NCBI GenBank assembly: GCA_027864655.1
Contig: JAQAZG010000005.1
Span: 124,001 to 188,000 of the forward strand
Direction: 5' to 3'
From: Oleispirillum naphthae
GTDB lineage: Bacteria; Pseudomonadota; Alphaproteobacteria; Rhodospirillales; Rhodospirillaceae
DNA length: 64,000 nt
The notes beneath the pieces were generated by a model. It saw nothing but the letters and a program-made list of their open reading frames with translations, was not told where the DNA came from and searched no databases. This document shows positions 37,934 to 47,423 of this stretch, piece by piece (positions within the stretch are counted from its first letter, which is position 1; each line of letters begins with the position of its first letter). The translations under genes were made by a program, and so were the position numbers.

Positions 37934-38566
37934 GTGAATGCAGTGAGCGGAATGGGCGGAACCGCAGCCGTTGACGACAGTCACGCCACGGGGACGTGGA
38001 TGGACGAGATCGCCGTCAAGGTAGGGCCGGGTTCGACTTCGGAGGACATGACCGACGAGGCGCTGATGCTGCGCGTTCAGGACGGCGACAAGGAGGCCTT
38101 CCGCCTGCTCGTCGCCCGCCACATCGACCGCATCATCGGCACCGCGCGGCGCATCGTCGGCGCGGCGGAGGCCGAGGACATCGCCCAGGACGTGTTCCTC
38201 AAGGTGTGGACCGCGCGCGCCCAGTGGACGCCGGGCCAGGCGCGCTTCCGCACCTGGCTCTACCGCGTCGCGGTCAACCGCTGCATCGACCACACCCGCC
38301 GCGCCCGTTCCACCTCGATCGACGAGGTCCCCGAGATCGCCGACGACGCGCCCGGCCCGCTCGCCCAGTGCGTGCAGCGGGAGGAGGCGACGCGCCTGCG
38401 CGCCGCGATGCATCATCTGTCGGAACAGCAGAGAACCGCGATCACCCTCTATTACCACGAAAGTTTGACGGCAGGCGAGGTTGCGGAGATTATGGGCCTG
38501 CGGCTGAATGCCGTGGAGTCCCTTCTGAAGAGGGGGCGGCAAAAGCTGAGAAGCGTGCTTAAATAA
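37934..38566 (+). CDS. ECF-type RNA polymerase sigma factor
   Basis: 210 residues. Region 2 reads FRLLVARHIDRIIGTARRIVGAAEAEDIAQDVFLKVW, and region 4 LSEQQRTAITLYYHESLTAGEVAEIMGL with a helix-turn-helix. It directs RNA polymerase to a small regulon. A start at the GTG at 37934 is assumed; ATG codons at 37952 and 38000 are alternatives because the first 40 residues are not conserved. A membrane protein and a periplasmic metal-sensor-like protein follow in the same operon, suggesting an envelope or metal stress circuit. Confidence 0.88.
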   Translation: MNAVSGMGGTAAVDDSHATGTWMDEIAVKVGPGSTSEDMTDEALMLRVQDGDKEAFRLLVARHIDRIIGTARRIVGAAEAEDIAQDVFLKVWTARAQWTPGQARFRTWLYRVAVNRCIDHTRRARSTSIDEVPEIADDAPGPLAQCVQREEATRLRAAMHHLSEQQRTAITLYYHESLTAGEVAEIMGLRLNAVESLLKRGRQKLRSVLK

Positions 38567-38596
38567 AGCCACAGGACGTGGCGATTCGGAGGGATC

Positions 38597-39058
38597 ATGA
38601 CGCCAGAAGAATTCCGGGCGTTGCTCGATACCTACGGTGCCGACCTGACGCGCTGGCCACATGCGCGCCGCCAGGCGGCCCAGAAGCTGTTGCAGGATTC
38701 CGAACCCGCGCGGACCCAATTCGCGGAGGCGCAGGAACTCGACATCCTGCTGTCGGCGGCCGAGCCGGCGTTGACGGAGGCGCGGCGCAAGAGCCTCACC
38801 GATGCCATTCTCGACAACCTGCCGGACGACCCCCTGCCGCGCCAGGCGCGGGAGCTGCCGCGCGCGCCCGCGCGCCCGGCCTCGACGGATCGCGCCGTAG
38901 GGATCGGCGTTCTGGTGCGGCCGCTGGCGGGGTTGTGGGTGGCGTGCCTCGCCTGCGGCATTCTTCTCGGCGTCGGCCTTTACGTCGGGCAGCAGCGCCT
39001 GACGGCGACCGCCGAGAGCGATTGGACCGGCACGCTCACGGTGTTCGGTGTCAACTGA
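38597..39058 (+). CDS. Putative anti-sigma factor, single-pass membrane protein
   Basis: 153 residues. A cytosolic helical part (MTPEEFRALLDTYGADLTRWP, typical of proteins next to ECF genes in Rhodospirillales) is followed by one membrane helix near residues 112-132 (GLWVACLACGILLGVGLYVG) and a short periplasmic tail. GGAGG lies just before the ATG. Its place 30 bp after the ECF gene makes an anti-sigma role likely; no zinc-binding HxxxCxxC motif is visible. Confidence 0.68.
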   Translation: MTPEEFRALLDTYGADLTRWPHARRQAAQKLLQDSEPARTQFAEAQELDILLSAAEPALTEARRKSLTDAILDNLPDDPLPRQARELPRAPARPASTDRAVGIGVLVRPLAGLWVACLACGILLGVGLYVGQQRLTATAESDWTGTLTVFGVN

Positions 39059-39082
39059 GGTTCGGTGCCTGAGGCGGTTTCG

Positions 39083-39568
39083 ATGAAACGATGGCTGATC
39101 GCTTCCCTAGCCGTGAACGTCCTCCTGATCGGGGTCGGGGCCGGGTTCTTCTTCACGGCGATGGCGCCGCGGTTGCCGATGCTGCCGCCGGTGGGGCCGC
39201 GCCCGGGCATCCAGCGCGATCTTCTGCAGGCGGCGGAAACCGCGCTTTCCGGTGCGGACCGCACCCGCGCGCTCGCCATTCTCAAACGGAATTTCCAGGG
39301 CATGGAAGCGCCGCCGCCCGGCCCGCAGCCGCGGCCGGAGGACATTCTGCGCGCCTTCGTCGAGGGCCGCCTGCCGGAAGACCGGCCCTTCGCCGACCCG
39401 AATTTCGAGGAACGCCGCAAGCGCGAGATCGACGCCCTGCGCGCCACCTTCACGGAGATGATCGCGGCGCTCGACCGCCCGGCGCGCGAGGCCTTCGCCC
39501 GGGCGATCCGCACCCGCATGGACAGCGTGCGCGCCTGCCTCGATTCCGGCCCGCCGCCGCGGCCGTAA
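39083..39568 (+). CDS. Periplasmic heavy-metal sensor/resistance-like protein
   Basis: 161 residues. An N-terminal signal anchor (WLIASLAVNVLLIGVGAGFFF) is followed by a helical periplasmic domain (LLQAAETALSGADRTRALAIL; ERRKREIDALRATFTEMIAALDRPAREAFARAI) of the CnrX/Spy-related metal-sensor type. I infer that it signals to the anti-sigma protein encoded just upstream. The ATG at 39083 is preceded by GAGG; a GTG at 39065 is possible. The stop codon abuts a modular repeat. Confidence 0.7.
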   Translation: MKRWLIASLAVNVLLIGVGAGFFFTAMAPRLPMLPPVGPRPGIQRDLLQAAETALSGADRTRALAILKRNFQGMEAPPPGPQPRPEDILRAFVEGRLPEDRPFADPNFEERRKREIDALRATFTEMIAALDRPAREAFARAIRTRMDSVRACLDSGPPPRP

Positions 39569-39745
39569 AACTCCAAAACTTCGTGGAGGGTCGCGGACCC
39601 TCCACACCTCCCATAACTTTTGATTTCTGCGCGCAGCGCCATAAACCCGTGCGATGGCAACGAGAGGCGTTGCCTGCCGCTGCGCGGCGAAAAACCTAAG
39701 GGGGAGGTGCGGAGGGCCTCAGGTCCTCCGCGAAGGGTCGGTTTT
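39569..39745. repeat. Modular palindromic intergenic repeat (convergent junction)
   Basis: Left arm GGAGGGTCGCGGACCCTCC and CCCATAAC; core TTTCTGCGCGCAGCGCCATAA to GCCGCTGCGCGGCGAAAAACC with the extra inverted pair GGCAACG/CGTTGCC; right arm GCGGAGG..CCTCCGC and a run of T. It fills the gap between two convergent genes from stop to stop. Confidence 0.85.
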
Positions 39746-41023
39746 TTATTCCCCGGCGGGGCCGAAGGGCAGGGTGATGGTCACCGCGAGGCCGCCGTCC
39801 GGGCGGTTGGCGGCGGCGATTTCGCCGCCGTGGGCGGCGATGGTTCGCCGCGCGATGGCGAGGCCGAGGCCGTAGCCCTGGCCGCCGCCGCCGCGGACGA
39901 AGGGTTCGAAGATGCGGCAGAGGGTGTCGGGCGCGACGCCGGGGCCGTCGTCCTCCACGGAGATCACGTAGACGCGGCGCGCCGCATCGGCGGCGAGGCC
40001 GACGGTGACGGTCCCCCCGGCGAAGCGCAGGGCGTTGCGCACGATGTTGTCGAGCGAGCGGCGCAGCAGTTCGGCGTGGCCGACCACGGTGGGGGCGGGC
40101 TCGGGCAGCGGGCCGATGCGCTCCGCCACCGCGACGCCGGATTCCTGCGCCTCGAAGCGCGCGTCGGAAACCACCGAAAGCAGGAGCTCCCGCGGGTCGA
40201 AATAGTCGGGCTCCGCATCCTGGCCGATCTCCACCCGCGACAGGGAGAGCAGCTCTCCCACCAGGTCGTCGAGGCGGCGCGCCTCGGCTTCGATGCGCCG
40301 GAGCCCGTCGTCGATGCGCTCCGGCGAGTGGCGGGCGAGTTCGGCGGCGAGGTGCAGCCGCGCCAGCGGCGAGCGCAACTCGTGCGAGACGTCGTGGAGC
40401 AGGCGTTCGCGCGCCGCCACCAGCTCCTGCAGGCGGGCGGCCATGGCGTCGAAGTCGCGGGCGAGGTCGGCGATCTCGTCGCTGCGCCGCCCCATCGAGG
40501 GGGCCAGCCGCGCGCCGAGGTCGCCCCCGGCGAGGCGTTCGAAGCCGCCGCGCAGCCGCCGGATCGGCCGGGTGAGGTACCAGGCGAGGACGATGCTGAA
40601 CAGCAGGCCGCCGACCGCGCCGATGGTCAGGATGTCTGGCGGAATGTCGAAGGGGCCGCGGTGGCGGGAGACGTCGCGCACGTCGTAGACGAGGCGGTGC
40701 ACCGCGCCGCCGGGGTCCGCCACGTCGCGCACATAGAGTCCGGGGGTCTGCGGCGCCTCGCCCGCTGGGGGTTCGATGCGCAGGCGGCTGCGGGTGACGT
40801 CCGGCCAGACGGACAGCATCTCCGAGAGCGCCTCGATGCCGCCCCAGCGCACCGCGGTTTCCGCCGCGGTCATCGTCATGGTGATGGCGTTGGGCAGGGC
40901 GGCGACGCGCGGCGGCGTGGTCGGCGTGCGGTAGAATGCGATGAACACCCACGCCGCCTCCAGGATGAAAAAGAAGGTCAGCCAGAAGCCGAGGAGAATC
41001 TTCCAGAACAGCCGCACCCGCAT
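39746..41023 (-). CDS. CpxA-like sensor histidine kinase
   Basis: 425 residues. Two membrane helices (about residues 8-30 and 133-152) enclose a periplasmic domain of about 100 residues. HAMP follows, then the H box HDVSHELRSPLARL, the N box NIVRNALRFAG, G1 EDDGPGVAP and G2 GYGLGLAIA. HELRSPLARL is the CpxA-type box. It overlaps the response regulator by one base (TGATG). Signal unknown; envelope stress is the usual role of such pairs. Stop codon next to a repeat. Confidence 0.9.
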   Translation of the reverse strand: MRVRLFWKILLGFWLTFFFILEAAWVFIAFYRTPTTPPRVAALPNAITMTMTAAETAVRWGGIEALSEMLSVWPDVTRSRLRIEPPAGEAPQTPGLYVRDVADPGGAVHRLVYDVRDVSRHRGPFDIPPDILTIGAVGGLLFSIVLAWYLTRPIRRLRGGFERLAGGDLGARLAPSMGRRSDEIADLARDFDAMAARLQELVAARERLLHDVSHELRSPLARLHLAAELARHSPERIDDGLRRIEAEARRLDDLVGELLSLSRVEIGQDAEPDYFDPRELLLSVVSDARFEAQESGVAVAERIGPLPEPAPTVVGHAELLRRSLDNIVRNALRFAGGTVTVGLAADAARRVYVISVEDDGPGVAPDTLCRIFEPFVRGGGGQGYGLGLAIARRTIAAHGGEIAAANRPDGGLAVTITLPFGPAGE

Positions 41024-41685
41024 CAGGCGTCTCCCATGCGGTAGCCGACGCCGCGCACCGTCTCGATGGCGACGGTGCCGAGCTTCTGGCGGATGTTGCT
41101 GACGTGCACGTCGATGCTGCGGTCGTAGGGGCGGCGCGGGTGGCCGAGCACGCGCATCGAAAGCTCGTCCTTGGTGACGACGCGCGGCCGCTCGCGCAGG
41201 AGGATTTCCAAGAGGTTGAACTCGGTGGCGGTGAGGTCCAGGGGGCGCCCGTCGAGCGCCGCCTCGCGCCGCGGCGCGTCCAGGCTGAGGCCGCCGTGGA
41301 GCAGCGGCCCGGCGGCGGCGGGCTCGGCGGTGCGGCGCAGCACCGCGCGGATGCGCGCCACCAGTTCGCGCGGCAAGAAGGGCTTCGGCAGGTAGTCGTC
41401 GGCGCCCATCTCCAGGCCGAGCACGCGGTCCACGTCGTCGCCGCGCGCGGTGAGCATGAGGATGGGAATGCGGCTCTCGGCGCGGATCGTCTTGAGGGCG
41501 TCGATGCCGGTGCGGTCGGGCAGCATGACGTCGAGGATCACCGCGGCGAAGCCGCCGGAGAGCGCCGCGGCGATGCCCGCCTGCGCGGTGTGACGCGCCG
41601 ACACGGTGAACCCTTCCGCGGCCAGATATTCGGTCAGCATCGCGGCGAGTTCGCGGTCGTCGTCGATCAACAGCAGAGTCGCCAT
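41023..41685 (-). CDS. CpxR/OmpR-family response regulator
   Basis: 220 residues. Receiver domain with LIDDD, phospho-acceptor Asp52 in ILDVMLPDRTG and Lys in LPKPFLPREL. C-terminal winged helix with LTATEFNLLEILL and VSNIRQKLG...VRGVGYRM. The ATG at 41685 has GGAGGAAAA; the frame extends 11 codons upstream. It is the first gene of a two-gene operon with the kinase and is divergent from the macA-like gene, which it may control (inference). Confidence 0.92.
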   Translation of the reverse strand: MATLLLIDDDRELAAMLTEYLAAEGFTVSARHTAQAGIAAALSGGFAAVILDVMLPDRTGIDALKTIRAESRIPILMLTARGDDVDRVLGLEMGADDYLPKPFLPRELVARIRAVLRRTAEPAAAGPLLHGGLSLDAPRREAALDGRPLDLTATEFNLLEILLRERPRVVTKDELSMRVLGHPRRPYDRSIDVHVSNIRQKLGTVAIETVRGVGYRMGDA

Positions 41686-41861
41686 GTCTTTTCCTCCGCC
41701 TTCAAGATAATCCCTCATGCCACGCTTCGCGCAACACCTGGAAGGATTTACGCCGCGCTTACACTTCCTTGCCGCTGTTTTGACGGCGGCGCGCCTGCGG
41801 CGAAGCTATATTGGCTTCGGTTGCCCGCGTGGCGGCGGTTTTTTCCAGCGAGGAGGATCCG

Positions 41862-43124
41862 GTGAGCGAATCGGCAGGACAGGCCTGGAGGGCGAAGCTG
41901 ACGTGGCGTCGCGTCGCCGTGGCCGCAGCGGCGGTGGCGGTGCTGGCGGTGGGCGCGCGGATGCTGTGGGGCGGGCGCGAGCCGCCGCCGCCGACGGTCG
42001 CCGCGGCGCTTGCCGACATCGAGGACACGGTGCTCGCCGACGGCACGTTGCAGGCGGCGCGTCAGGTCAACGTCGGCGCGCAGGTCTCCGGCCAGATCAA
42101 GGCGATCCAGGTGAACCTCGGCGATGCGGTTTCCGAGGGCCAGCCGGTGGTGGAGATCGACTCCCTGACCCAGCAGAACGCCCTGCGCAACGCCGAGGCG
42201 GCGCTCGCCAGCGTGATCGCGCAGCGCACCGCCAAGCTCGCCTCGCTGGAGCAGGCGGAACTCACCTTCAAGCGCCAGAGCCGCCTGCTGAAGCAGGACG
42301 CGGGCTCGCGCGAGGACTACGAGGCGGCGGTGGCCGGCCTCAAGACCCTGAAGGCCGGGGTGGCGGTGCTGGACGCCGAGATCGAGCAGGCCAAGGTGGC
42401 GGTGGACACCGCCAAGGTCAACCTCGGCTATACCCGCATCAGCGCGCCGATTTCCGGCACCGTGGTGGCGGTGGCGGTGGACGAGGGCCAGACGGTCAAC
42501 GCCAACCAGACCACGCCGACCCTGCTCAAGCTCGCCCAGCTCGACACCATGACGGTGTGCGCCGAGGTCTCCGAGGCGGACATCCCGCGGGTTGCGCCGG
42601 GGCAGACCGTCTATTTCACCATCCTCGGCGAGCCGGACAACCGCTACTACACCAAGGTGCGCGCCATCGAGCCCGCCTCGGAGAACTTCAGCAACAGCTG
42701 CAACGCCTCCTCCGGCACCGCGAGCAGCACCACCACCAGCACCACTTCGTCGTCCAGTTCGTCGTCCAGCAGCAACACCGCGATCTATTACAACGCGCTG
42801 TTCGACGTGCCCAATCCGGGCCGCAAGCTGCGCATCGCGATGACCGCGCAGGTCTCCATCGTGCTCGCCGAGGCGAAGCAGGCGGTGACCATCCCCGCCG
42901 CCATTCTCGGCGCGCCGGGGCGCGACGGCCTCTATACGGTGCAGGTGGCGAAGGAGGACGGCAGCGTCGAGAAGCGCCGCGTCAAGGTGGGGATCAACAA
43001 CCACGTCACCGCCCAGGTGGTGGAAGGCCTGGCCGCCGGCGAGCGGGTGGTGAGCAGCCGCGCGCTCGCCGCCGCGGCGGCGGGAAGCTTCAAGCCGCGG
43101 TCGCCTATGGGGAGGCTGTTCTGA
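41862..43124 (+). CDS. macA: MacA-like periplasmic adaptor of a tripartite exporter
   Basis: 420 residues. An N-terminal membrane anchor, then [26 protein letters not shown] (biotinyl-lipoyl part), a helical hairpin and [26 protein letters not shown], all typical of MacA. It links MacB to an outer-membrane channel. A low-complexity Ser/Thr run of about 25 residues (around residue 290) interrupts the beta-barrel domain. The GTG at 41862 has AGGAGG upstream. The stop overlaps macB by one base. Confidence 0.9.
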   Translation: MSESAGQAWRAKLTWRRVAVAAAAVAVLAVGARMLWGGREPPPPTVAAALADIEDTVLADGTLQAARQVNVGAQVSGQIKAIQVNLGDAVSEGQPVVEIDSLTQQNALRNAEAALASVIAQRTAKLASLEQAELTFKRQSRLLKQDAGSREDYEAAVAGLKTLKAGVAVLDAEIEQAKVAVDTAKVNLGYTRISAPISGTVVAVAVDEGQTVNANQTTPTLLKLAQLDTMTVCAEVSEADIPRVAPGQTVYFTILGEPDNRYYTKVRAIEPASENFSNSCNASSGTASSTTTSTTSSSSSSSSSNTAIYYNALFDVPNPGRKLRIAMTAQVSIVLAEAKQAVTIPAAILGAPGRDGLYTVQVAKEDGSVEKRRVKVGINNHVTAQVVEGLAAGERVVSSRALAAAAAGSFKPRSPMGRLF

Positions 43125-45070
43125 TGGCCGAACCTCTGCTGCGGCTCGACGGGGTGTGGCGGGAATACCCCTCGGGCGACCAGACCATCGCCGCGCTCAA
43201 GGGACTCGACCTCACCATCGAGGCGGGCGAGATGGTGGCGATCGTCGGCGTCTCCGGCTCCGGCAAATCGACCCTGATGAACATCCTCGGCTGCCTCGAC
43301 CGGCCGACCCGCGGCGCTTACCGCGTCGCCGGGCGCGACACCCGCGAGCTTTCCCCCGACCAGCTTGCGGAGCTGCGGCGCGAGCACTTCGGCTTCATCT
43401 TCCAGCGCTACCACCTGCTCTCCATCCTCGATGCGGTGGGCAATGTCGAGGTGCCCGCGGTCTATGCCGGGCGCGCCCGCGCCGAGCGCCGCGCCCGCGC
43501 CGTGGACCTGCTGGTCCGCCTCGGCCTCGACGACCGCCTCGACCACACCCCCGCCCAGCTTTCCGGCGGCCAGCAGCAGCGGGTTTCGGTGGCGCGCGCC
43601 CTGGTCAACGGCGGCCGCGTCATTCTCGCCGACGAGCCCACCGGCGCGCTCGACCGCAAGAGCGGCGAGGACATGCTGGCGTTGCTGAAGGAACTGCACG
43701 CCGAGGGCCACACCATCATCATCGTCACCCACGATCCCACGGTGGCGGCGCACGCCGAGCGCATCATCGAGATCAGCGACGGCGAAATCCTCGCCGACCG
43801 CAGCGAGACCGGCGCGGCGGCGCGGCGGCGGATGGCCGAGCCGCCGACCGCGGGCGACGGCTGGCGGGCGCGCGCCGACCGCGCGGCGGAGGCCTTCCGC
43901 ATGGCGGTTCTGGCGATGGCCGCGCACCGGCTGCGCACCTTCCTCACCATGCTCGGCATCATCATCGGCATCGCCTCGGTGGTCTCGGTGGTGGCGCTGG
44001 GCGAGGGCTCGCGTCAGAAGATCCTCAAGGACATCAGCTCGATCGGCACCAACACCATCGACATCCTGCCGGGCAAGGACTTCGGCGACACCCGCTCCGG
44101 ACGGGTGCGCACCCTGGTGCCGCGCGACGCCGCGGCGCTGAAGCTGCAGGACTACGTGGACAGCGTCACCCCCAGCGTCGGCGGCAGCCGCACCCTGCGC
44201 TACCGCAACATCGCGGTGACCGGCCAGGTCAACGGCGTCGGGCCGGATTACTTCCGGGTGCGCGGCTACGAGATGGCCTCGGGCATCGCCTTCACCGAGG
44301 AGAGCGTGCAGCGCCGCAGCCAGGACGTGGTGATCGACGACAACACCCTGAAGCAGATCTTCGGCGAGGATGCGGACCCGATCGGCGAGGTGATCCTCTT
44401 GGGCGACGTTCCGGCGCGGATCATCGGCGTCACTGCGGCGCGCACCGCCGCCTTCGGCAATCCGGACACGCTGAACGTGTGGATTCCCTATACCACGGCG
44501 ATGAACCGGGTGCTCGGCCAGACCTACCTGCAACGCATCACCGTGCGGGTCAACGACACCACCGACACCAAGGTGGCGGAAAGCCGCATCGTCGATTTCA
44601 TGCAGGCGCGCCACCGCACCAAGGACTTCTTCGTGATCAACACCGACACCATCCGCCAGACCGTGGACAAGACCACGGCGACGATGACTCTCCTGGTCTC
44701 CGCGATCGCGGTGATCTCCCTGGTGGTCGGCGGCATCGGGGTGATGAACATCATGCTGGTCTCGGTCACCGAGCGCACCCGCGAGATCGGCGTGCGCATG
44801 GCGGTCGGCGCGCGGCAGTCGGACATCATGCAGCAGTTCCTCATCGAGGCGGTGCTGGTCTGCCTGCTCGGCGGCGTGCTCGGCGTGGGGCTCGCCTTCC
44901 TCATCTACGCCCTGGTGGCGAAGAGCGGCGGCAGCGTGCAGATGGTGATTTCGGCATGGTCGATCGCCGCGGCCTTCGGCTGCTCCACGGCGATCGGCGT
45001 GGCTTTCGGTTTTCTCCCGGCGCGGCACGCGGCGCGCCTCGACCCGGTGGAGGCTTTGGCGCGGGAATGA
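43124..45070 (+). CDS. macB: MacB-like ABC transporter (ATPase-permease fusion)
   Basis: 648 residues. The ATPase domain (1-230) has Walker A GVSGSGKS, signature LSGGQQQR and Walker [14 protein letters not shown] mechanotransmission permease of four helices with a large periplasmic domain follows (first helix [20 protein letters not shown]; last ones [23 protein letters not shown] and [12 protein letters not shown]). It drives export of peptides, lipids or macrolide-like compounds through the MacA/TolC-type complex. Start overlaps macA (TGATG); stop overlaps the next gene (ATGA). Confidence 0.94.
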   Translation: MAEPLLRLDGVWREYPSGDQTIAALKGLDLTIEAGEMVAIVGVSGSGKSTLMNILGCLDRPTRGAYRVAGRDTRELSPDQLAELRREHFGFIFQRYHLLSILDAVGNVEVPAVYAGRARAERRARAVDLLVRLGLDDRLDHTPAQLSGGQQQRVSVARALVNGGRVILADEPTGALDRKSGEDMLALLKELHAEGHTIIIVTHDPTVAAHAERIIEISDGEILADRSETGAAARRRMAEPPTAGDGWRARADRAAEAFRMAVLAMAAHRLRTFLTMLGIIIGIASVVSVVALGEGSRQKILKDISSIGTNTIDILPGKDFGDTRSGRVRTLVPRDAAALKLQDYVDSVTPSVGGSRTLRYRNIAVTGQVNGVGPDYFRVRGYEMASGIAFTEESVQRRSQDVVIDDNTLKQIFGEDADPIGEVILLGDVPARIIGVTAARTAAFGNPDTLNVWIPYTTAMNRVLGQTYLQRITVRVNDTTDTKVAESRIVDFMQARHRTKDFFVINTDTIRQTVDKTTATMTLLVSAIAVISLVVGGIGVMNIMLVSVTERTREIGVRMAVGARQSDIMQQFLIEAVLVCLLGGVLGVGLAFLIYALVAKSGGSVQMVISAWSIAAAFGCSTAIGVAFGFLPARHAARLDPVEALARE

Positions 45071-46467
45071 TCGGATTTCGCACACTTCACGGCGGCATCG
45101 CCGCCCTCGCGGTCCTCGGCCTCTCCGGCTGCGCCCTGCTGGAAACCGACTACGCGCGGCCGCAGCTCACCCTGCCCGCCGCCTACGCCGGTGCGGAGGC
45201 CAAGACCGCGGCGCTTTCCGGCGACTGGTGGAAAGAGTTCGGCGACGCCGACCTCGACGCCCTGGTGGCCGATGCGCTCTTGCGCAACAACGACCTCACC
45301 GTGGCGGCGGAGCGGCTGGTCCAGGCCCGCTTGAAGGCGGACCTCGCCCAGGGCGACCTCTACCCCAGCCTGTCCGCGAGCGGCGACTTCGCCCGCAAGC
45401 GCACCCTCTCGGACCCGCGCAAGACGACGCGCAGCGCCGAGGTGAGCGCCGCCCTCAGCTTCGACCCCGACCCCTGGGGCGCGCTTTCCCGCAGCCGCGA
45501 CGCGGCGGACCTGGAGGCGCAGGCGAGCGCCCTCGACCTTGCGGATGCGGCGCAGGGCGTCGCCGCCACCACCGCCCAGCTCTATTGGCAGTTGGTCTAC
45601 CTGCGGCAGCGGGTGGCGCTTTCGGCCGACAGCATCGCCTATGCGCAGCGCACCCTCGACCTCTCCCGGGCGAAATACGCCGCGGGCGCGGTCTCCAGCC
45701 TCGACGTGCTACAGGCGGAGCAGAGCCTGCGCACCCAGGAAGCGGCGGACACCACCTACCGCCAGAGCCTGACCGAAACCGCAAACGCGCTGGCCATCCT
45801 GTTCGACGCGCCGCCCGCCGCGGCCAAGGCGCCGCGCGCCACCCTGCCCGCGGCGGACCCGCCGCCGGTGGCGCCGGGGCTGCCCGCCCAGGTGCTGGAA
45901 CGCCGCGCCGACATCCGCGCCGCCGAGGCGCGGCTGGCCGAAACCCTGGCGGAAACCGACGCGACGCGCGCAAGCTTCCTCCCCGCGTTCTCGCTCACCG
46001 GCGCCCTCGGCAGCTCCAGCGTCGCGCTCACCGACGTGCTGCGCAACCCGGTGGGAAGCCTCGGCGCGGGCCTCGTCCTGCCGTTCCTCAACTGGCGGGA
46101 GATGAACCGCACGATCAAGGTCTCGGAGTCCGAATACCGCGCCGCGGTGGCGGACTTCCGCCAGACCCTCTATGCGGCGCTGGCGGATGTGGAAAACGCG
46201 CTCTCCTCGCGCGGCCAACTGGCGCTGCAAGGGGAAAAGCTCGCCCGCGCCCTCGCCACCGCACAGGAGGCGGAAAGACTCTACGAGGTGCGCTACCGCG
46301 CCGGGGCGGTGGATCTGCAATCCTGGCTCGACGTGCAGGAGAAACGCCGCACCGCCGAGGAGTCGCTGCTCGCCAACCGCTACGACCGCCTGGCCAACCG
46401 CATCGCCCTCTACCGCGCGCTCGGCGGCTCCGCCACCCTGCCGCCCGGCCGCCTCGCCGCGGAGTGA
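45067..46467 (+). CDS. TolC-type outer-membrane efflux lipoprotein (NodT family)
   Basis: 466 residues. Lipoprotein signal peptide with lipobox LSGC (Cys near residue 22), then [19 protein letters not shown], a hallmark of NodT/OprM-type channels, two OEP repeats with [14 protein letters not shown] and [15 protein letters not shown]. It forms the outer-membrane exit duct of the tripartite system with MacA and MacB, whose genes it overlaps. The stop is followed by a repeat. Confidence 0.92.
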   Translation: MIGFRTLHGGIAALAVLGLSGCALLETDYARPQLTLPAAYAGAEAKTAALSGDWWKEFGDADLDALVADALLRNNDLTVAAERLVQARLKADLAQGDLYPSLSASGDFARKRTLSDPRKTTRSAEVSAALSFDPDPWGALSRSRDAADLEAQASALDLADAAQGVAATTAQLYWQLVYLRQRVALSADSIAYAQRTLDLSRAKYAAGAVSSLDVLQAEQSLRTQEAADTTYRQSLTETANALAILFDAPPAAAKAPRATLPAADPPPVAPGLPAQVLERRADIRAAEARLAETLAETDATRASFLPAFSLTGALGSSSVALTDVLRNPVGSLGAGLVLPFLNWREMNRTIKVSESEYRAAVADFRQTLYAALADVENALSSRGQLALQGEKLARALATAQEAERLYEVRYRAGAVDLQSWLDVQEKRRTAEESLLANRYDRLANRIALYRALGGSATLPPGRLAAE

Positions 46468-46745
46468 GGCAAAAACCTTCCGGAGGGACTTGCTCGGAAA
46501 ACGCTCAAGGCGTTTTCCTCATCCTCGGCTCCGCCTCGGACCGTTGCCTGCGGCAACGTCCCTACGAACGCCTTTTGGCGTTCTCCGTGGTCCCCTCGCG
46601 CTCCCCATAACATCTTGTTTTTGCGCGTAGCGCCATAAGCTTGCGATGGTTGCAACGAACGCATTGCCTGCCGCTGCGCGGCGAAAAAACTCATGGGGTG
46701 CGCGAGGGGACCGAGTCCCCTCGCAAAGTTTTTGTTTTTTCCGGC
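46468..46745. repeat. Modular intergenic repeat with an extra multi-hairpin arm
   Basis: The left part has three consecutive hairpins: GGAAAACGC/GCGTTTTCC (46496-46518), CGTTGCC/GGCAACG (46542-46558) and GAACGCC/GGCGTTC (46566-46583). The core follows (TTTTTGCGCGTAGCGCCATAAG to GCCGCTGCGCGGCGAAAAAAC). The right arm is GCGAGGGGAC-CGA-GTCCCCTCGC (46702-46724), the exact reverse complement of the arm at 10962, 59602 and 60886. Confidence 0.85.
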
Positions 46746-46828
46746 GCCGGTCGAATTCCATTCACGCCCGACCGGCTCTAGAATGGGGCAACCGTTTCCC
46801 CGATCGCGCGACAGACCGGAGGTTCTCC

Positions 46829-47338
46829 ATGGACGCTCTTGAAAACCTGATGACGCGCCGCAGCATCCGGCGTTTTTCCGGCGAGCCGGTCTCCGAGGCC
46901 GATGCCGCCGTCCTGTTCCGCGCCGCGATGGCGGCCCCCAGCGCGGGCAACGCCCAGCCCTGGCACTTCGTCAAGATCACCGACCGCGCCATCCTGTCGC
47001 AGTTGCCCGACATCCAGCCCCATACCCGGATGATGGCGGAGGCGGCCTTCGCCATTCTGGTGTGCGCCGACGTCACCCTGGAAAAGCACGAGGGCTTCTG
47101 GGTGCAGGATTGCAGCGCCGCGGCGATGAACATTCTGCTGGCCGCGCATGCGCTCGGCCTCGGCGCGGTGTGGTGCGGCCTGCACCCGCGCATTGCCTGG
47201 GCGGAGGGGCTTTCCCGCCTGATCAACCTGCCGCATCATATCCGCCCGCTCTGCCTGGTGGCGGTCGGCCATCCGGCGGAGCGGAAGGAACCCTCGGAGC
47301 GCTTCAAGTCCGAGCGCATCCACCTCGACCGCTGGTAG
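46829..47338 (+). CDS. Nitroreductase-family protein
   Basis: A 169-residue FMN-dependent oxidoreductase of the short (RxSIRxF) type: MTRRSIRRFSGEPV at the N-terminus, APSAGNAQPWHFV for FMN contact, and GLGAVWCGLHPR. It probably reduces quinones or nitro compounds with NAD(P)H; the physiological substrate is unknown. The start has CCGGAGG upstream. Confidence 0.9.
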   Translation: MDALENLMTRRSIRRFSGEPVSEADAAVLFRAAMAAPSAGNAQPWHFVKITDRAILSQLPDIQPHTRMMAEAAFAILVCADVTLEKHEGFWVQDCSAAAMNILLAAHALGLGAVWCGLHPRIAWAEGLSRLINLPHHIRPLCLVAVGHPAERKEPSERFKSERIHLDRW

Positions 47339-47346
47339 ACGCGGCG

Positions 47347-47376
47347 TTGACAGGGACGATTCCGCAAGGCTATACC
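47347..47376 (+). promoter_or_regulatory. Candidate sigma-70 promoter for the ABC-2 exporter operon
   Basis: TTGACA (47347-47352) and TATACC (47371-47376) with an 18-bp spacer, 47 bases before the ATG of the ATPase gene and right after the nitroreductase stop. Confidence 0.55.
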
Positions 47377-47423
47377 GTTACACGGAGGTGCGCCCGCACC
47401 CTCCGGGGGAGGTCTTCCTGCCG

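Noticed and set aside
41717-43123. Long upstream extension of the macB reading frame through macA
   Set aside because: The extension is macA read in another frame (Arg/Gly/Ala-rich). The macB start at 43124 overlaps the macA stop in the usual way.
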